Shown here: piece after piece, positions 32,330 to 42,245 of the stretch
Layout of the letters: every line of letters starts with the position of its first letter
Position numbering within the stretch: position 1 is the stretch's first letter
Source of the DNA: Pleurodeles waltl
Taxonomy: Eukaryota; Chordata; Amphibia; Caudata; Salamandridae
DNA: 64,000 bases
Assembly: GCF_031143425.1 (NCBI RefSeq)
Contig: NC_090448.1
Coordinates: 336,405,177-336,469,176, forward strand
Direction: 5' to 3'
Translations under genes and position numbers: made by a program
The notes under the pieces: generated by a model
Databases searched by the model: none
Told to the model about the DNA's origin: nothing
Seen by the model: the letters and a program-made list of their open reading frames with translations, nothing else

Positions 32330-33110
32330 GTGTTAATCAAATAAATTCCTGGCTAAGGAAACAAGACAAGGCTGTCCCCTGCAACTGTTTTTGTTTTCCC
32401 TCTTCATAGAACCTCTAGTGGCCACTATAGTGCAACATCCAAAAAACTATGAAATCATAGTTGGAGGAAAGCAACATAAGATCTGCCAATTTTCTGATGA
32501 CGTGGAACTAACATTAACCTGGATCTTTCACTGGCAGTACCCCTCACTCAGAGCTGTTTAAGAGGGTTGCTGGATTCTGACACAATAGAGCCAAGTCAGA
32601 AATATTGAACCTCGCGCTCTCTAAAGAATTGACCGACACATTGACATTAAAATATCCTTTCACTGGATAGACATATCTTTGAGGTACCTTGGGGTAACAT
32701 CACATCTTTTCTGTCTAAGTTGTTAGTGGCTTCTCATTAAGGCGGATATTCAGGTGGAATTGAATAAATGGAGATCCCTGCCTTTCTTATAGCTCGGAAG
32801 ACTAGCCACTGTAAAAACGGACATATTATTAAGATTAAAATACTTATTTCTGACTCTATCTGTAGCGATCCCCAAAGATGACATAGCACAACTCGAAAGG
32901 TGAAGCAAAACCTTTGTGAGAGGGGAAGAGAGTGAGGAGATCCAGAAAGATCATGCTGGCCTGAGGTGGTGGCTCTGGCCAGTCTAAATCAATGAATTAT
33001 TACCCAGCCCTGTATATGTGGGTGTTGCAATTGACAACAGCTTGAGAATCGAACAAAATATGGGTGTACATTTACTGTGAAATAGTGGATACCTTAGGTC
33101 TCTACGGGAT
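32330..33110 (+). pseudogene. L1-type reverse transcriptase fragment
   Basis: Plus-strand translation across several frames reads TRQGCPLQLFLFSLFIEPL (about 32360-32415), HKICQFSDDVELTL (the catalytic box at about 32480-32515, FSDD where L1 normally has FADD), then RYLGVTSHLF (about 32675) and an RKTSHCKNGHIIKIKILI segment. This is the L1 RT palm-to-thumb order. Stops and frameshifts are frequent, so it is an old fragment. Its 3' continuation is cut by the hairpin element at 33114. Confidence 0.8.
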
Positions 33111-33113
33111 ATA

Positions 33114-33734
33114 GGCCCTCATTACGACCCTGGCCGTATAGAACCGCCAGGGCCGCGGGACGCGGTGGCACCGCCGACAGGCCGGCGGTGCCCCGCGGGG
33201 CATTCTGACCGCGGCGGCTTAGCCGCGGTCAGTAAAGGGAAACCGGCGGTCTCCCGCCGGTTTCCCGCTGCCCCCAGGAATCCTCCAAGCCGGCGCAGCT
33301 TGCTGCGCCGGCTTGGGGATTCCGACTCCCCCTCCCGCCATCCAGTTCCTGGCGGTTCTCCCGCCGGGAACCGGATGGCGGGAGGGGGAGTCGCGGGGCC
33401 CCTGCAGTGCCCATGCCAATGGCATGGGCACTGCAGGGGCCCCCGTAAGAGGGCCCCTACAAGTATTTCACTGTCTGCTTGGCAGACAGTGAAATACGCG
33501 ACGGGTGCAAATGCACCCGTCGCACCTTCCCACTCCGCCGGCTCGATTACGAGCCGGCATCCTCGTGGGAAGGTCGTTTTCCCCTGGGCTGGCGGGCGGC
33601 CTTTTGGCGGCCGCCCGCCAGCCCAGGGGAAAACTTGAAATACCCGCCGCGGTCTTTTGACCGCGGCGCGGTATTTTGGAGGGCGGAATTCTGGCGGGCG
33701 GCCTCCGCCGCCCGCCAGAATCAGAATGAGGGCC
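33114..33734. mobile_element. Serial-hairpin element, copy 4: a chain of near-perfect hairpins
   Basis: Terminal repeats GGCCCTCATT with ATA on each side (33111-33113, 33735-33737). GC-rich. Consecutive hairpins fill nearly the whole element: 33128-33152, 33167-33192, 33206-33231, 33237-33266, 33277-33323, 33324-33392 (20-bp outer arms), 33395-33443 (23-bp arms, 3-base loop), 33463-33497 (16-bp arms, 3-base loop), 33498-33523 (12-bp arms, 2-base loop), 33524-33574 (two nested pairs), 33576-33634 (26-bp perfect arms, 7-base loop), 33638-33677 and 33688-33721. Both strands carry long open frames for this reason, none of them a gene. Confidence 0.92.
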
Positions 33735-33799
33735 ATAGTGTGAGTTCCTCAATAATACACGACTTAAAAATGTATATGCAAGTGCTGTTGAACAAGTAA

Positions 33800-34785
33800 C
33801 TTACTGTTGGTAACTCCGTATCCGGTACAGACTCTGTCTAGCTGCAGATTCCTTAACTTAGAATATTCCCCATGCATCAGACTGGATTGTGGTTCAGCTC
33901 CAGGCACAAGAAGCAAACCAGGTGGGGGTCGGTCACAGACATCTGTCTGTAAAATGCTCCAAAGGGTTTAAAATTCTTAGTGGACATCTCTAAGGCACAC
34001 TAGGAGCAAAACAGCTCAAAAAGGTCAACAAAATGGCAAAAAGGTGGTCAAATCAGGATTCATAGAGCACAACTACTCACCCGTAAGGGTCTTAAGGCGC
34101 TAAGGGTGTTTGCCGTCTGAGCTTCAGTTGAAGAGTCCGGTTTTAGGATCCTTCCTAATTGAGGTAGTGATGGTGACTGCCTGAGGTGTAGGGGCAGGGT
34201 GTTCCAGCTCGGCGAAGGATCTTCCACCAGCAGAGGTCTTCCATATGCGGGGTACAGTGGCTAGGCCTTGTTGAGCAGAGAGGTCTGGTGGGGGAATAGA
34301 AGGTGATGAGATGGTTTGAGGTAAGCAGTTCCTAGGTCATAGAGGGCCTTGTATGCATGGACGAGGAGTTTGAAGTGATTTTTTTTCTCAAAAGGAAGCC
34401 AGTGAAGGACTCTTAGGTGATGGAGATGTGTTCGCGTCAGGGTTGTCCAAGATGAGTCTGGCGGAGGTATTTTGGATGTGCTGTAGTTTTTTCAGGTTCT
34501 TCTGAGTTTGGTGGGAACACCAAAGTAGCTCTCCTGGATCTGTACTGATGGCACGGAAATAAAGGAGCTGAGGTCAGTGCACTGGACTGGTGCCTATGTA
34601 GGCACCTTTCAAGTGACAGCTGGCGTGGACGACGCTGGCATGGAACCATTCTGCACCACATAACAGCACGCAGAGGTACTGCTCAAGATTTTCTAGATCC
34701 TGTTGGACGCCTAGGAAACGTTCTAAGGTAAGGAATCTGCAGCTACAACTCTCTAAAAGATATGACACATACCACAGCTGTTTTC
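33800..34785. repeat. Unclassified repeat with inverted ends
   Basis: GTCTAGCTGCAGATTCCTTAACTTAGAA (33836-33863, described by its ends) is the imperfect reverse complement of TTCTAAGGTAAGGAATCTGCAGCTAC (34721-34746), about 860 bp apart. The interior is non-coding and contains a phrase at 34063-34108 (ACTACTCACCCGTAAGGGTC, AAGGCGCT) shared with the SINE tail at 62216-62262. Class uncertain. Confidence 0.55.
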
Positions 34786-35570
34786 TGACCGATAGGGCAG
34801 TCGGAAGAGACGTGATCTATGCATGCCATCTTGAGCTGCCACCATGAGACTCTGATGAATGTAGGTGTGGCGACACAAACAAAATGTTGTGCCATGCTTA
34901 TGAGGATTCTTCTGCCTTATTAGTGTGGCCTCTTGGTAGCAGCTAGCACTTCTAAGGAATTAATGACTGCGTACCAGAAATATATTTAGCAGGAAGAAAT
35001 TCTTGATTATTGTGTGCTTTCTAGTGATGTTTAACTGTGATTTTTAGAAACCTTGGCTTTGTTTTTGCTTTATGTTGTGGAGTTGTTTTTCTTCTGTCAA
35101 GGTCTTTAGGATGTAATCCCTGTGAACCATATTTAAGGCAGACTGCAAGGGGTGTGTTGCAATGCTTCTGATAAGATATCTTTGAACCATTAAATGCCCC
35201 CTTGCACTTCATTCCCTTGTCTCTGTTCTGCTTTAGTGAAGTTTGTTTAAGTAGGTTTCTTGTGAATCATTTTTGGCCAGTGCATATAACTCTTGTGATA
35301 TTTATATTGGCTGGTACTGGTTGCTTGAGCGGTATTGTTACCTTTATTGGCTTTTTTCCCCTCTCTAGATTGGAATTCCACTGCTGTTCTGGGTTTCAAC
35401 TTCCATGGCTCCTGCCCTTCCTTTTCATCTTGAAAGGGCAGCAGTTGACACCTATTCTGATCATCATCTTGCTTGCTCTCTGAGATTAGGCAGAGTGGAG
35501 AATGGGATGTCATCCTTCTAGGCATTACCAAGATAAGGGAAGAGCTGATCTCAGGCTCGCCCTTATCGAG
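34786..35570. other. No gene seen
   Basis: T-rich plus strand; two short frames of about 93 codons lie on opposite strands over the same interval without known motifs. Confidence 0.4.
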
Positions 35571-35802
35571 AGATACTTGCCTACAATGCCAAATTCTTCA
35601 CAGTGTATTTACAAGGGGCCAATATAGCCATAAACATATATAATTTAATGCTAATACTCTGTAAAAAAAAAAAACTTAAATCTCTTTCACAACCAGTTTT
35701 GTAGTAAAAGTAGAGAAATGAAGGATAGCAGGTCAGTGCATCCCTATAGGCTGTCATTATGTGAGTTTAAAACTGTGTCTGTGCCTTTAAGGACCCAGGG
35801 AC
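35571..35802. repeat. DIRS 2 inverted terminal repeat (left, element 3' end)
   Basis: Imperfect reverse complement of 41057-41275. Shared phrases read in one orientation: AAAGGCACAGACAC, AGCCTATAGGG, GTGAAAGAGATTTAAG, AGTATTAGCATTA and GAAGAATTTGGC. Confidence 0.88.
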
Positions 35803-35879
35803 CACCTGTACCCTATCATGCCCATCAGGTGGCAGTTGCTTCAGTTTTTGTTGACAGGATGTGTCAGTGATGGGCAGGC

Positions 35880-36060
35880 TCGGTAATCACCTCTGTCATC
35901 TCTACCGGGGAGGCGGGAGGGTTGCTTATGACTTCAAAGGAAGATACTCCTAAGAGAGAACTGGGATTATAGATAAGAAACCATCTCTTCTCTCTTTGGG
36001 GATCTCCATGGATAGTCATAAGCACTGAATAGAGTAGAAAGCCTATCCCCACCAAGAGAG
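35880..36060. repeat. DIRS 2 internal complementary region
   Basis: The stretch about 35985-36050 is the reverse complement of 41390-41460, outside the right terminal repeat. In one orientation both read CTATTCAGTGCTTATGACTAT and GATCCC...AGAGAGA. In DIRS elements such a region lets the replication intermediate close into a circle. Confidence 0.75.
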
Positions 36061-36161
36061 ATGGAAAAGACAATGAAAGGACAATACTAGCAATTAAAGC
36101 AAGTAAATGTCTGAGGGAGGCTTGTCCGACTTGAGCACCAGTTCTAGCATCCGATGTCCAA

Positions 36162-37150
36162 TCAATAGTGTTTGGTGAACATTTGAACAGATCTCCAGGT
36201 AGCTGCTTTGCAAATTTCAGCTACAGGGACATTTCTCGTTAATGCTGGAGTAGCTGCTTTGGCCCTAGTAGATTGTACCTTAGGTCTAGCTGATAAGGTC
36301 TTGCTGGCTTTCTGGTAGAAAAGGATGCAGGACACTATCCATCAAGATGTGTATCATTTGGAAGTAGCTAGGCCTTTGTGGAAAGACAGTAATTAACAAA
36401 CAGTTGGTCCAATATGTGTAAGGATTGTGTTTTGTCTAGATAAACCTTTAAGACTAGCTTCATGTCAAGGGAATGGAGCGTTATTTCGGCCTGTGTGAAA
36501 GGATGCTGAAAGAAGGTTGGTAGGATAATTGTCTGATTGATATGAACATCAGAAATCACTTTTGGAAGGAATTTCAGATGAGTCCTCACCACTACCTTAT
36601 AGGAATGGAAGACGATGTAAGGTTCATGAACACACAATGCCTGGATTTTGCTAACTCTACCAGCTGATGTGATTGCTTCGAGGAAAGCAGTTTTCCATGA
36701 GAGATGTTGTAATGATGATTTGTGAATGGACTTAAAAGGAGGCTGTATCAGATGGGAGAGTACTATATTGAGCTCCCAAGGAGGAGAAGGATGCCTTATG
36801 GGAGGAAAACCTTTTTAACCCCTCTATGATTGGAATTTTGAAAAAAGAAGTTTGTGAAGGACATTTTCTGTAGGCAGTAAGAACTGCTAAAGGAACCTTT
36901 ATGGAAGAGAATTGTAAGCCAAAGTTTACTAAATAGAGTAAGAAAGGAAGAATGACTGCTTCCTGGCAGGTTGTTGAAGCCACATTCTTTTTAGAAAACA
37001 AAAACAAAATCTCTGCCATTTGGAAGAGTAGGCTGAATGAGATGCCGACTGTTTAGCCTCCTTGAGGATGTCCATACAGTTTTTCGGCAGGCTCAAATGT
37101 CCATACTGAACTGGCTCATGAGTCATGCTGCCAAAGTCAAGGAGGAGAGA
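36162..37150 (-). pseudogene. DIRS 2 tyrosine recombinase
   Basis: Integrates the circular DNA form. Minus-strand pieces, in several frames: SLPKNCMDILKEAKQSASHS and YSSKWQRFCFCF (about 37126-36990), ILPFLLYLVNFGLQFSSIKV, LAVLTAYRKCPSQTSFF (about 36880), FHSYKVVVRTHLKFLPKVIS (about 36600), HSLDMKLVLKVYLDKTQ (about 36450), STRAKAATPALTRNVPVAEI (about 36250) and ATWRSVQMFTKHY (about 36180). The nucleophile tyrosine is present (codon 36165-36167) with a TGA directly after it. In the His-x-x-Arg box the histidine is glutamine (VQSTRA). Multiple frameshifts: inactive. Confidence 0.85.
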
Positions 37151-37599
37151 TTGGAGTGAACCATATGGCTAGAAGATCCTGTTTAGATGGCAGCTTGAGA
37201 TGTGGACACTCTGACCAGTGAAGATTGTCCATGAACCACCACTGACGTGGCCACGCTGGAGCAATCAAGATCATTCCGGCCATCAGGTAGGACAGCATGA
37301 CAAGGACTGACAGGATTAGGGGGGGTCGGAGGAAGGGCGAAAATAAATTTGGCAGACCAGTCAATTCATAGGGCATTCCCCAATGTCCCTGGTTGGAAGA
37401 ACCCCAAGGCAAAGCCTGGGAATTTTTTGTTTTTTGCTGTGGCGAACAAATCAATGTGCCCAGCTTGAAGATGTATTCCAGAACATCATCATGAAGGACC
37501 CATTTGTGATTTTCCTGCAGGACTCCGCTCAGGGAGTCTGCTTGCACATGTTGGACACCTGGGAGAAGAGTTGCTGTGATCCTCAGGTTTCTGGCTGTG

Positions 37600-37960
37600 A
37601 GCCACTTCTAGATTGTTTGGGCCTCATGGGATAGAGGCCTGGTTCTAGTTCCCCCCCGCTTGTTTAGGTAGTACATGGATGTTGTGTTGTCCGTCTGAAC
37701 AAGCAGGGATCTGGTTGAGAATGTCAGAAGAAAAGCTTTCAGCGCCAGGTGAATTGCACGGAGTTTGAGGAGACTGGTATGGTACATAATTTCTTTCAGA
37801 GACCATGGTCCTTGGATTTGAAGGTGATCTATGTGCGCTCCCCATCTTAGTAATGAGATGTCTGTTACTATGGACTGGGAGGGAACATCCTGATGAACAG
37901 GCATCCCTTGAAGCAGATTCTTCTGGGAGCACTACCATTTCAGAGACTGCGTGGCATGAT
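37600..37960 (-). pseudogene. DIRS 2 RNase H
   Basis: The frame 37904-37608 reads DISLLRWGAHIDHLQIQGPW, LRAIHLALKAFLLTF and LLVQTDNTTSMYYLNKRGG. The TDN aspartate and the LRAIHLAL segment match the DIRS RNase H pattern. The frame ends at 37608 in the linker towards the recombinase. Confidence 0.85.
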
Positions 37961-38760
37961 GGGAGATTGTGATCCTGCCCTCCGAATTGCCTGTGAGTTG
38001 GTCACATTGATCCTCGAGACATTCCTGAAAGGAACACATATGGAGACGGTAATTCAGAGTTAGGGAGATGCATGAAGCCATTGAGCCAAGGAAAGATAAC
38101 ACTGCTCTCACTGTGGGATGAGAGGCTTTCATGAGAGAGTGACACTTTTGACGGATTGATAACAAACTTTTCCTCTAAGGACATTCTCTTACTTCACTAG
38201 TGTCAATAGAGGCCCCCAAATAATGCAGCAACTGAACAGGAGTAGACATGGACTTGCTGTGGTTGATATGGAGCCCTAATCTTTGAAAGACATTGCTTGT
38301 CCACTTGTAATGAAGACGGGCTTCCTGAGGAGTTGACTACTTGATGAGCCAATCATCTAGGTGTATGGGTAGACGAACACTCAATGTTTCCTTAGATGGG
38401 CAGCTACCACTGCCATGCACTTTAAGAAAGTTCTGGGTGATGACTTGAGGCCAAATGGAAGAACTTTGTATTGATAATGGTGTAGACCCACCACAAACTT
38501 GCAATGCTTCTTGGCTATTGGTATATGGAAGTACACATCTTGAAGGTCTATCAAGCAAAGTTTATCTCCCTTGTGCAATTGGGGATAGATCTGATGCAGT
38601 GTCAGCATTCAAGACGTCTTTTGCAGAATCCACTGGTGGTCAATTTCAAGTTGCGAATAGGTCTGAACTCGTTTTTGGGGCTTTTCTTCTTTACCAGAAA
38701 GAATCAAGAGTAAATAGCTGTTACCTGTTGTTTGAGAGGAACAGTCTCCATCGCCTGCTT
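37961..38760 (-). pseudogene. DIRS 2 reverse transcriptase
   Basis: Two overlapping frames show DKLCLIDLQDVYFHIPIAKK and YQYKVLPFGLKSSPRTFLKC (38608-38381), then PIHLDDWLIK (38558-38337), the catalytic LDD at about 38351-38359 followed by W as in many DIRS RTs. Further 3' segments include INPSKVSLSHE (38184-38002 frame) and WLNGFMHLPNSEL. The frame is broken several times. Confidence 0.88.
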
Positions 38761-39299
38761 CTGGAGAAGGATGTTGACTTCCAATTGCACCATCTGCAGA
38801 TGTTGATTGAATGGCTTTGGTGGTATATTTGGTGGAGGACTTGTGAACCCGAAACAATACCCATTCCTAACAATATTTCATAACTAGGCGTCTTTTGTGA
38901 TAGAAAATGCGAAATGCTTCCCCCTACCAGAGTGGGTAACTGAAGAGGGGGAAGGAAAGATTCATGGTTTTGAGCCTGCTGTGGCTTTCCCCCTTGGGAA
39001 GGCTGTTGAGTGTTTCTCCAGATAGGATGTTTATGTGCTGTTGCTGGTATGGCCTCTGCTGATGCGATTGCTGGTGACCTTGAACGCTCTGGGAGTAAAA
39101 ACACTGCTGGTAGGGCTTGTAAGGACTTCTTTGTTCTTTTTGCTTTTCCAGGCCACCTGCCTTGATGGGTTCCATTTCGGATTTCATCCAAGCCATTTCT
39201 TTATTGTGTGGCTGCCAGAGTGTGGATCCTTAGAATGGCAGATTCAGGATTCTTTGTTGTGACTCATGCTTGAGGGCTGTGAGTCGAACCCAGAAGTGC
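38761..39299 (-). pseudogene. DIRS 2 linker between gag and RT
   Basis: The minus frames 39191-38721 and 39196-38924 are rich in Gln, Ser and Lys (for example KPYQQCFYSQSVQGHQQSHQ). They sit between the gag core and the RT, where DIRS gag tails are usually polar and low in complexity. No catalytic motif. Confidence 0.55.
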
Positions 39300-40353
39300 C
39301 TGCGCAGTGCCACCCTATGACAGTACTCATATGCCGCTAGCAAGGGGGAATCAGCTGCAGCACTGATGATCTGATTTGAGACCGTCATCCCCTCATTGAA
39401 GAGCTCTAATAAGTCTTCACATTTTTCTCTGGGAAGATCATCAGCAAACTTCTAAATGGAGTCCCATAAGGCCCTATCATATCTTCCCAGAAGAGTCAAT
39501 GCACTTGCTGCCTTCGTAGTGGTTGCAGCTGTACTGCATACCTTGCTGCCCACTGAGTAAAGCTTCTGGCTCTCTTTGTCTGGTGGCACAGAAGAGGAAG
39601 GAGTAGTAGCATGATGTTTCTTGGCAGCTAAAATTACCACAGAGTCTGGAGGTGGGTCAGAGCGGAGAAAGAGAGGGTCCTTTTTGGGAGATCTATATTT
39701 TTTCTGTAGCCTGGATGAAGCAGACTTAGCTGAGGCTGGAGTCAAGAATAGTTCCATTGCTGGTTCTAACAGTCCTGGCACACATGGAAGTAAAGGGCAT
39801 GACACAGATGGATGGTGATGCCTCTTAAATACAACCGATGTGGAAGGTGTTGGGACGAACATCAGTATGTTGAGCTTCACACTCCCTCTCACCAGGGCCT
39901 CTTGGAAAGTGGTGATGTCATCCACCGGAAAGATTACCGTGGTCTTGAGTCTGATAGTTTTGGTGAATTTGGTGAAGTGGAAGTGCAATAATGGGAATGA
40001 TGTCTAGATCTTGTGAGTGATCTTGATAGTGATCAAGAAGAATGATGGGGTGCCTTGAAGATAGATGGGACAAAGAATGCTGAGATCTGTGGCTTCTGGA
40101 TTGGCGTGAATGAAGATGCGTTCTTGGATGTGGTCTGCGTGGATAAACTTTGGACCTCAGAAGAGGAGCTTCCACAGAGGAATTGGCACCGGTGAAAGAG
40201 GTGCCAGAAGTGGAGGCAGTGGAGGTGGTGGAGGAGATGGTGGCAGAGAAGTAGGAGGATCTGGTAACAATACTGGTGAAGAAGGAGAGTAGATTCTGGA
40301 GTATTCGGAGTCAAGAGATGTAGAAATGCGTCTTTGCTCCCTTCTTTCCTCAT
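39300..40353 (-). pseudogene. DIRS 2 gag
   Basis: Structural protein of the element. The main frame 39988-39452 reads KTTVIFPVDDITTFQEALVR, SVSCPLLPCVPGLLEPAMEL, LFLRSDPPPDSVVILAAKKH and ALTLLGRYDRALWDS, the conserved DIRS gag core. An upstream frame (40353-40033) is His/Leu/Ser-rich and probably the frameshifted N-terminal part. The start codon and the frame connection are not certain. Confidence 0.75.
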
Positions 40354-41056
40354 GTTGTTATGTCCTTTACGTCAATACACATCCACCTACCCTGTCTCAC
40401 TGTTGACCTTCACTTTTTCCTCAATGTCGACCCAGCCCTCGATGGAGAACAAGAAGGTAGAACATCTTTTGTCTCGATGTTGATACTCTAGACATCAGCC
40501 TGGAACAATGTCGTTTTTGGGCTGAACTCCTCTTTTTTCACCTTTCATGTCTGGGGTCTTCAGAGGCAAATGAAAGAAACCTGGTAGAGGACTGACCCTC
40601 TCCTTGATCTGATATCCCACCTTCAGACTGCGCCTGCTGCCTTTGTGCTATGGAGGCAAATCTTCTCTCTCTCTCTCTCTCACTCTCTCACTCTCAGGGT
40701 GCGCATTGAAAACATCCTGAAGTGCTGCCATTTGTCGGGAACATGGCTTTGTAGAAGGCAAATAATACAGATATTGTAAGCGTCTGACTTGGCCTTCTTT
40801 CTCCCACAGGCAAGGTCTTGTCAAATAAAGAAGGCATTTTATTTGACAAATTATGACAATTTTCTGTCAGTCAGAAAATGTAAGGGAGAGATGAAAAACG
40901 TTAAATTAGGTTGTTGTCACAAAAATCTACTGGTGATTTTTGAAGAAAAGAAGCCAAAATGGCGGAGCTCAGTGCTCCAAGATCCTGTCACCAGGAGCTG
41001 GAAAAAAGAAAAGAAGCAACTGTCACCTAATGGGCATGATGAGATACTGGTAATCC
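40354..41056. other. DIRS 2 5' untranslated part
   Basis: Non-coding between gag and the right terminal repeat. It includes a CT-rich simple repeat at 40664-40697. A 106-codon plus frame (40789-41109) runs into the terminal repeat and is ignored. Confidence 0.5.
40664..40697. repeat. (CT)n simple repeat
   Basis: CT dinucleotides with two CA interruptions, within the 5' part of DIRS 2. Confidence 0.9.
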
Positions 41057-41275
41057 CTGGGTCTATAAAGGCACAGACACTTTTAAACTTACATACTGAT
41101 AGCCTATAGGGCTACACTGTCCTGCTTTTTTCGTCTCTCTACTTTCACAAAAAAAGGTTTGTGAAAGAGATTTAAGCTTTTCTTTTACACAGTATTAGCA
41201 TTACATTATATATATAAATTGCCCCTTTTTAAGTACAATATGAAGAATTTGGCCCTCGTAGCCTGTTCCTATAGA
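41057..41275. repeat. DIRS 2 inverted terminal repeat (right, element 5' end)
   Basis: Partner of 35571-35802, divergent by scattered substitutions and short indels, mainly in an A/T run. Confidence 0.88.
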
Positions 41276-41480
41276 CTGTATAATGTTTTCATCTTAAGTG
41301 TTTTTGAAGGCCCTCCTGAGGAAAGGCGGACTCACACTTAAGAAGGTATACTATGAAAAAATGCGGTGGCTCATAACACATGGACAGAACTATTCAGTGC
41401 TTATGACTATCAATGAAGATCCCTTAAGAGAGAGCAACCATTTCCATACTGTTAGAAAAGGGAGAGGTGTGCAGGAATTA

Positions 41481-41834
41481 GGGGTATCAGACCTTCTGTG
41501 AGCAAGCACCAGGAAGTGTTTTGGGCACTATAATACTACGACTCAGAGACCAAAATGCAAAACTGATACCTAGAACTGAAAGGATTCTACTAGATACCTG
41601 TGGACAGCAGCACATCAACTGATGACAGCTAATTGGAGGTTCCCAGACCCACCCTTGCTGAGTCAATTATATGGTCAATTTTAGACAGTCTTCCCAATGG
41701 AGACTAGTGTATACAACATGAGTGGATGGACACAAAATCTTGTTTAGCGACTGCTGCATGCGCGGCTCGTGGGAGGGAAAAGGGATGGGGCGGTGCATAG
41801 TGTGACCCACAAAAATAAATAAAAGTAAAACTTA
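41481..41834. other. No gene seen
   Basis: Short spacer between DIRS 2 and the next hairpin-rich repeat. The exact outer limit of the DIRS element is unclear. Confidence 0.35.
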
Positions 41835-42245
41835 CCTTTTTCCATGCTGCACCGCTTTATCCGCTCTGCTCTCCTCCGTCGTTGCAGGCACAGGCTCCCA
41901 GCCTGCCCTGCGGCCAATCCTCATGCAGCTCAAAGCAGCATCAGGATTGCCTGGGAGCACCCACCAGGGCGCTCCCACACAGACTGGGAGCCTCTGCCTG
42001 GTCTCTCCAACCCGGTAACGCAGTACCAGGTTGGAGAGACCCTACTACACATGTATGTTTGGGTGGCCCCGACACACCTATGGCCCGCCCACTTTTATAG
42101 TAAAAACATAATAAACAGAGTTTATCATGTTTTTACTATAAACGTTTTGCAGGTCCTGCTGCTGGTAGGGGGGCAGGGGGGGGCGCACTCCTTTGCCCGA
42201 GCGGAAGAGCTGCCCCTGGACTGCTGGTCATCCACCTTACTAAAA
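41835..42245. mobile_element. Hairpin-rich element family B, copy 1
   Basis: It contains GGTCTCTCCAACCCGGTA pairing with TACCAGGTTGGAGAGACC (42000-42017 with 42024-42041, one mismatch, 6-base loop) and a 23-base arm pair (42094-42116 with 42120-42142, one mismatch, 3-base loop). A weaker pair lies around CAATCCTCATGC...CATCAGGATTG (about 41916-41950). Phrases GGTTGGAGA, ACACATGTATGTTTGG and the AGCATCAGGATTG block also occur at 57640-57780. The open frames here (72 and 137 codons) have no domain. Borders uncertain. Confidence 0.7.

Larger units (their letters stand above)
35571..41480 (-). mobile_element. DIRS retrotransposon 2, minus strand, nearly full length
   Basis: About 5.9 kb. Minus-strand order: 5' terminal repeat (41480-41057), gag (about 40353-39300), RT (38700-38160), RNase H (37960-37600), tyrosine recombinase (37150-36162), internal complementary region (36060-35880) and 3' terminal repeat (35802-35571). 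Both inverted terminal repeats and the complementary region are visible, the full DIRS plan. It belongs to a different DIRS lineage from element 1, judging from the dissimilar RT and recombinase motifs. Many stops and frameshifts. Confidence 0.88.

Noticed and set aside
33122..33799. Frames of up to 204 codons on both strands
   Set aside because: GC-rich self-complementary sequence gives mirror frames on both strands; the proteins are Arg/Pro/Gly-rich shadows of the hairpins.
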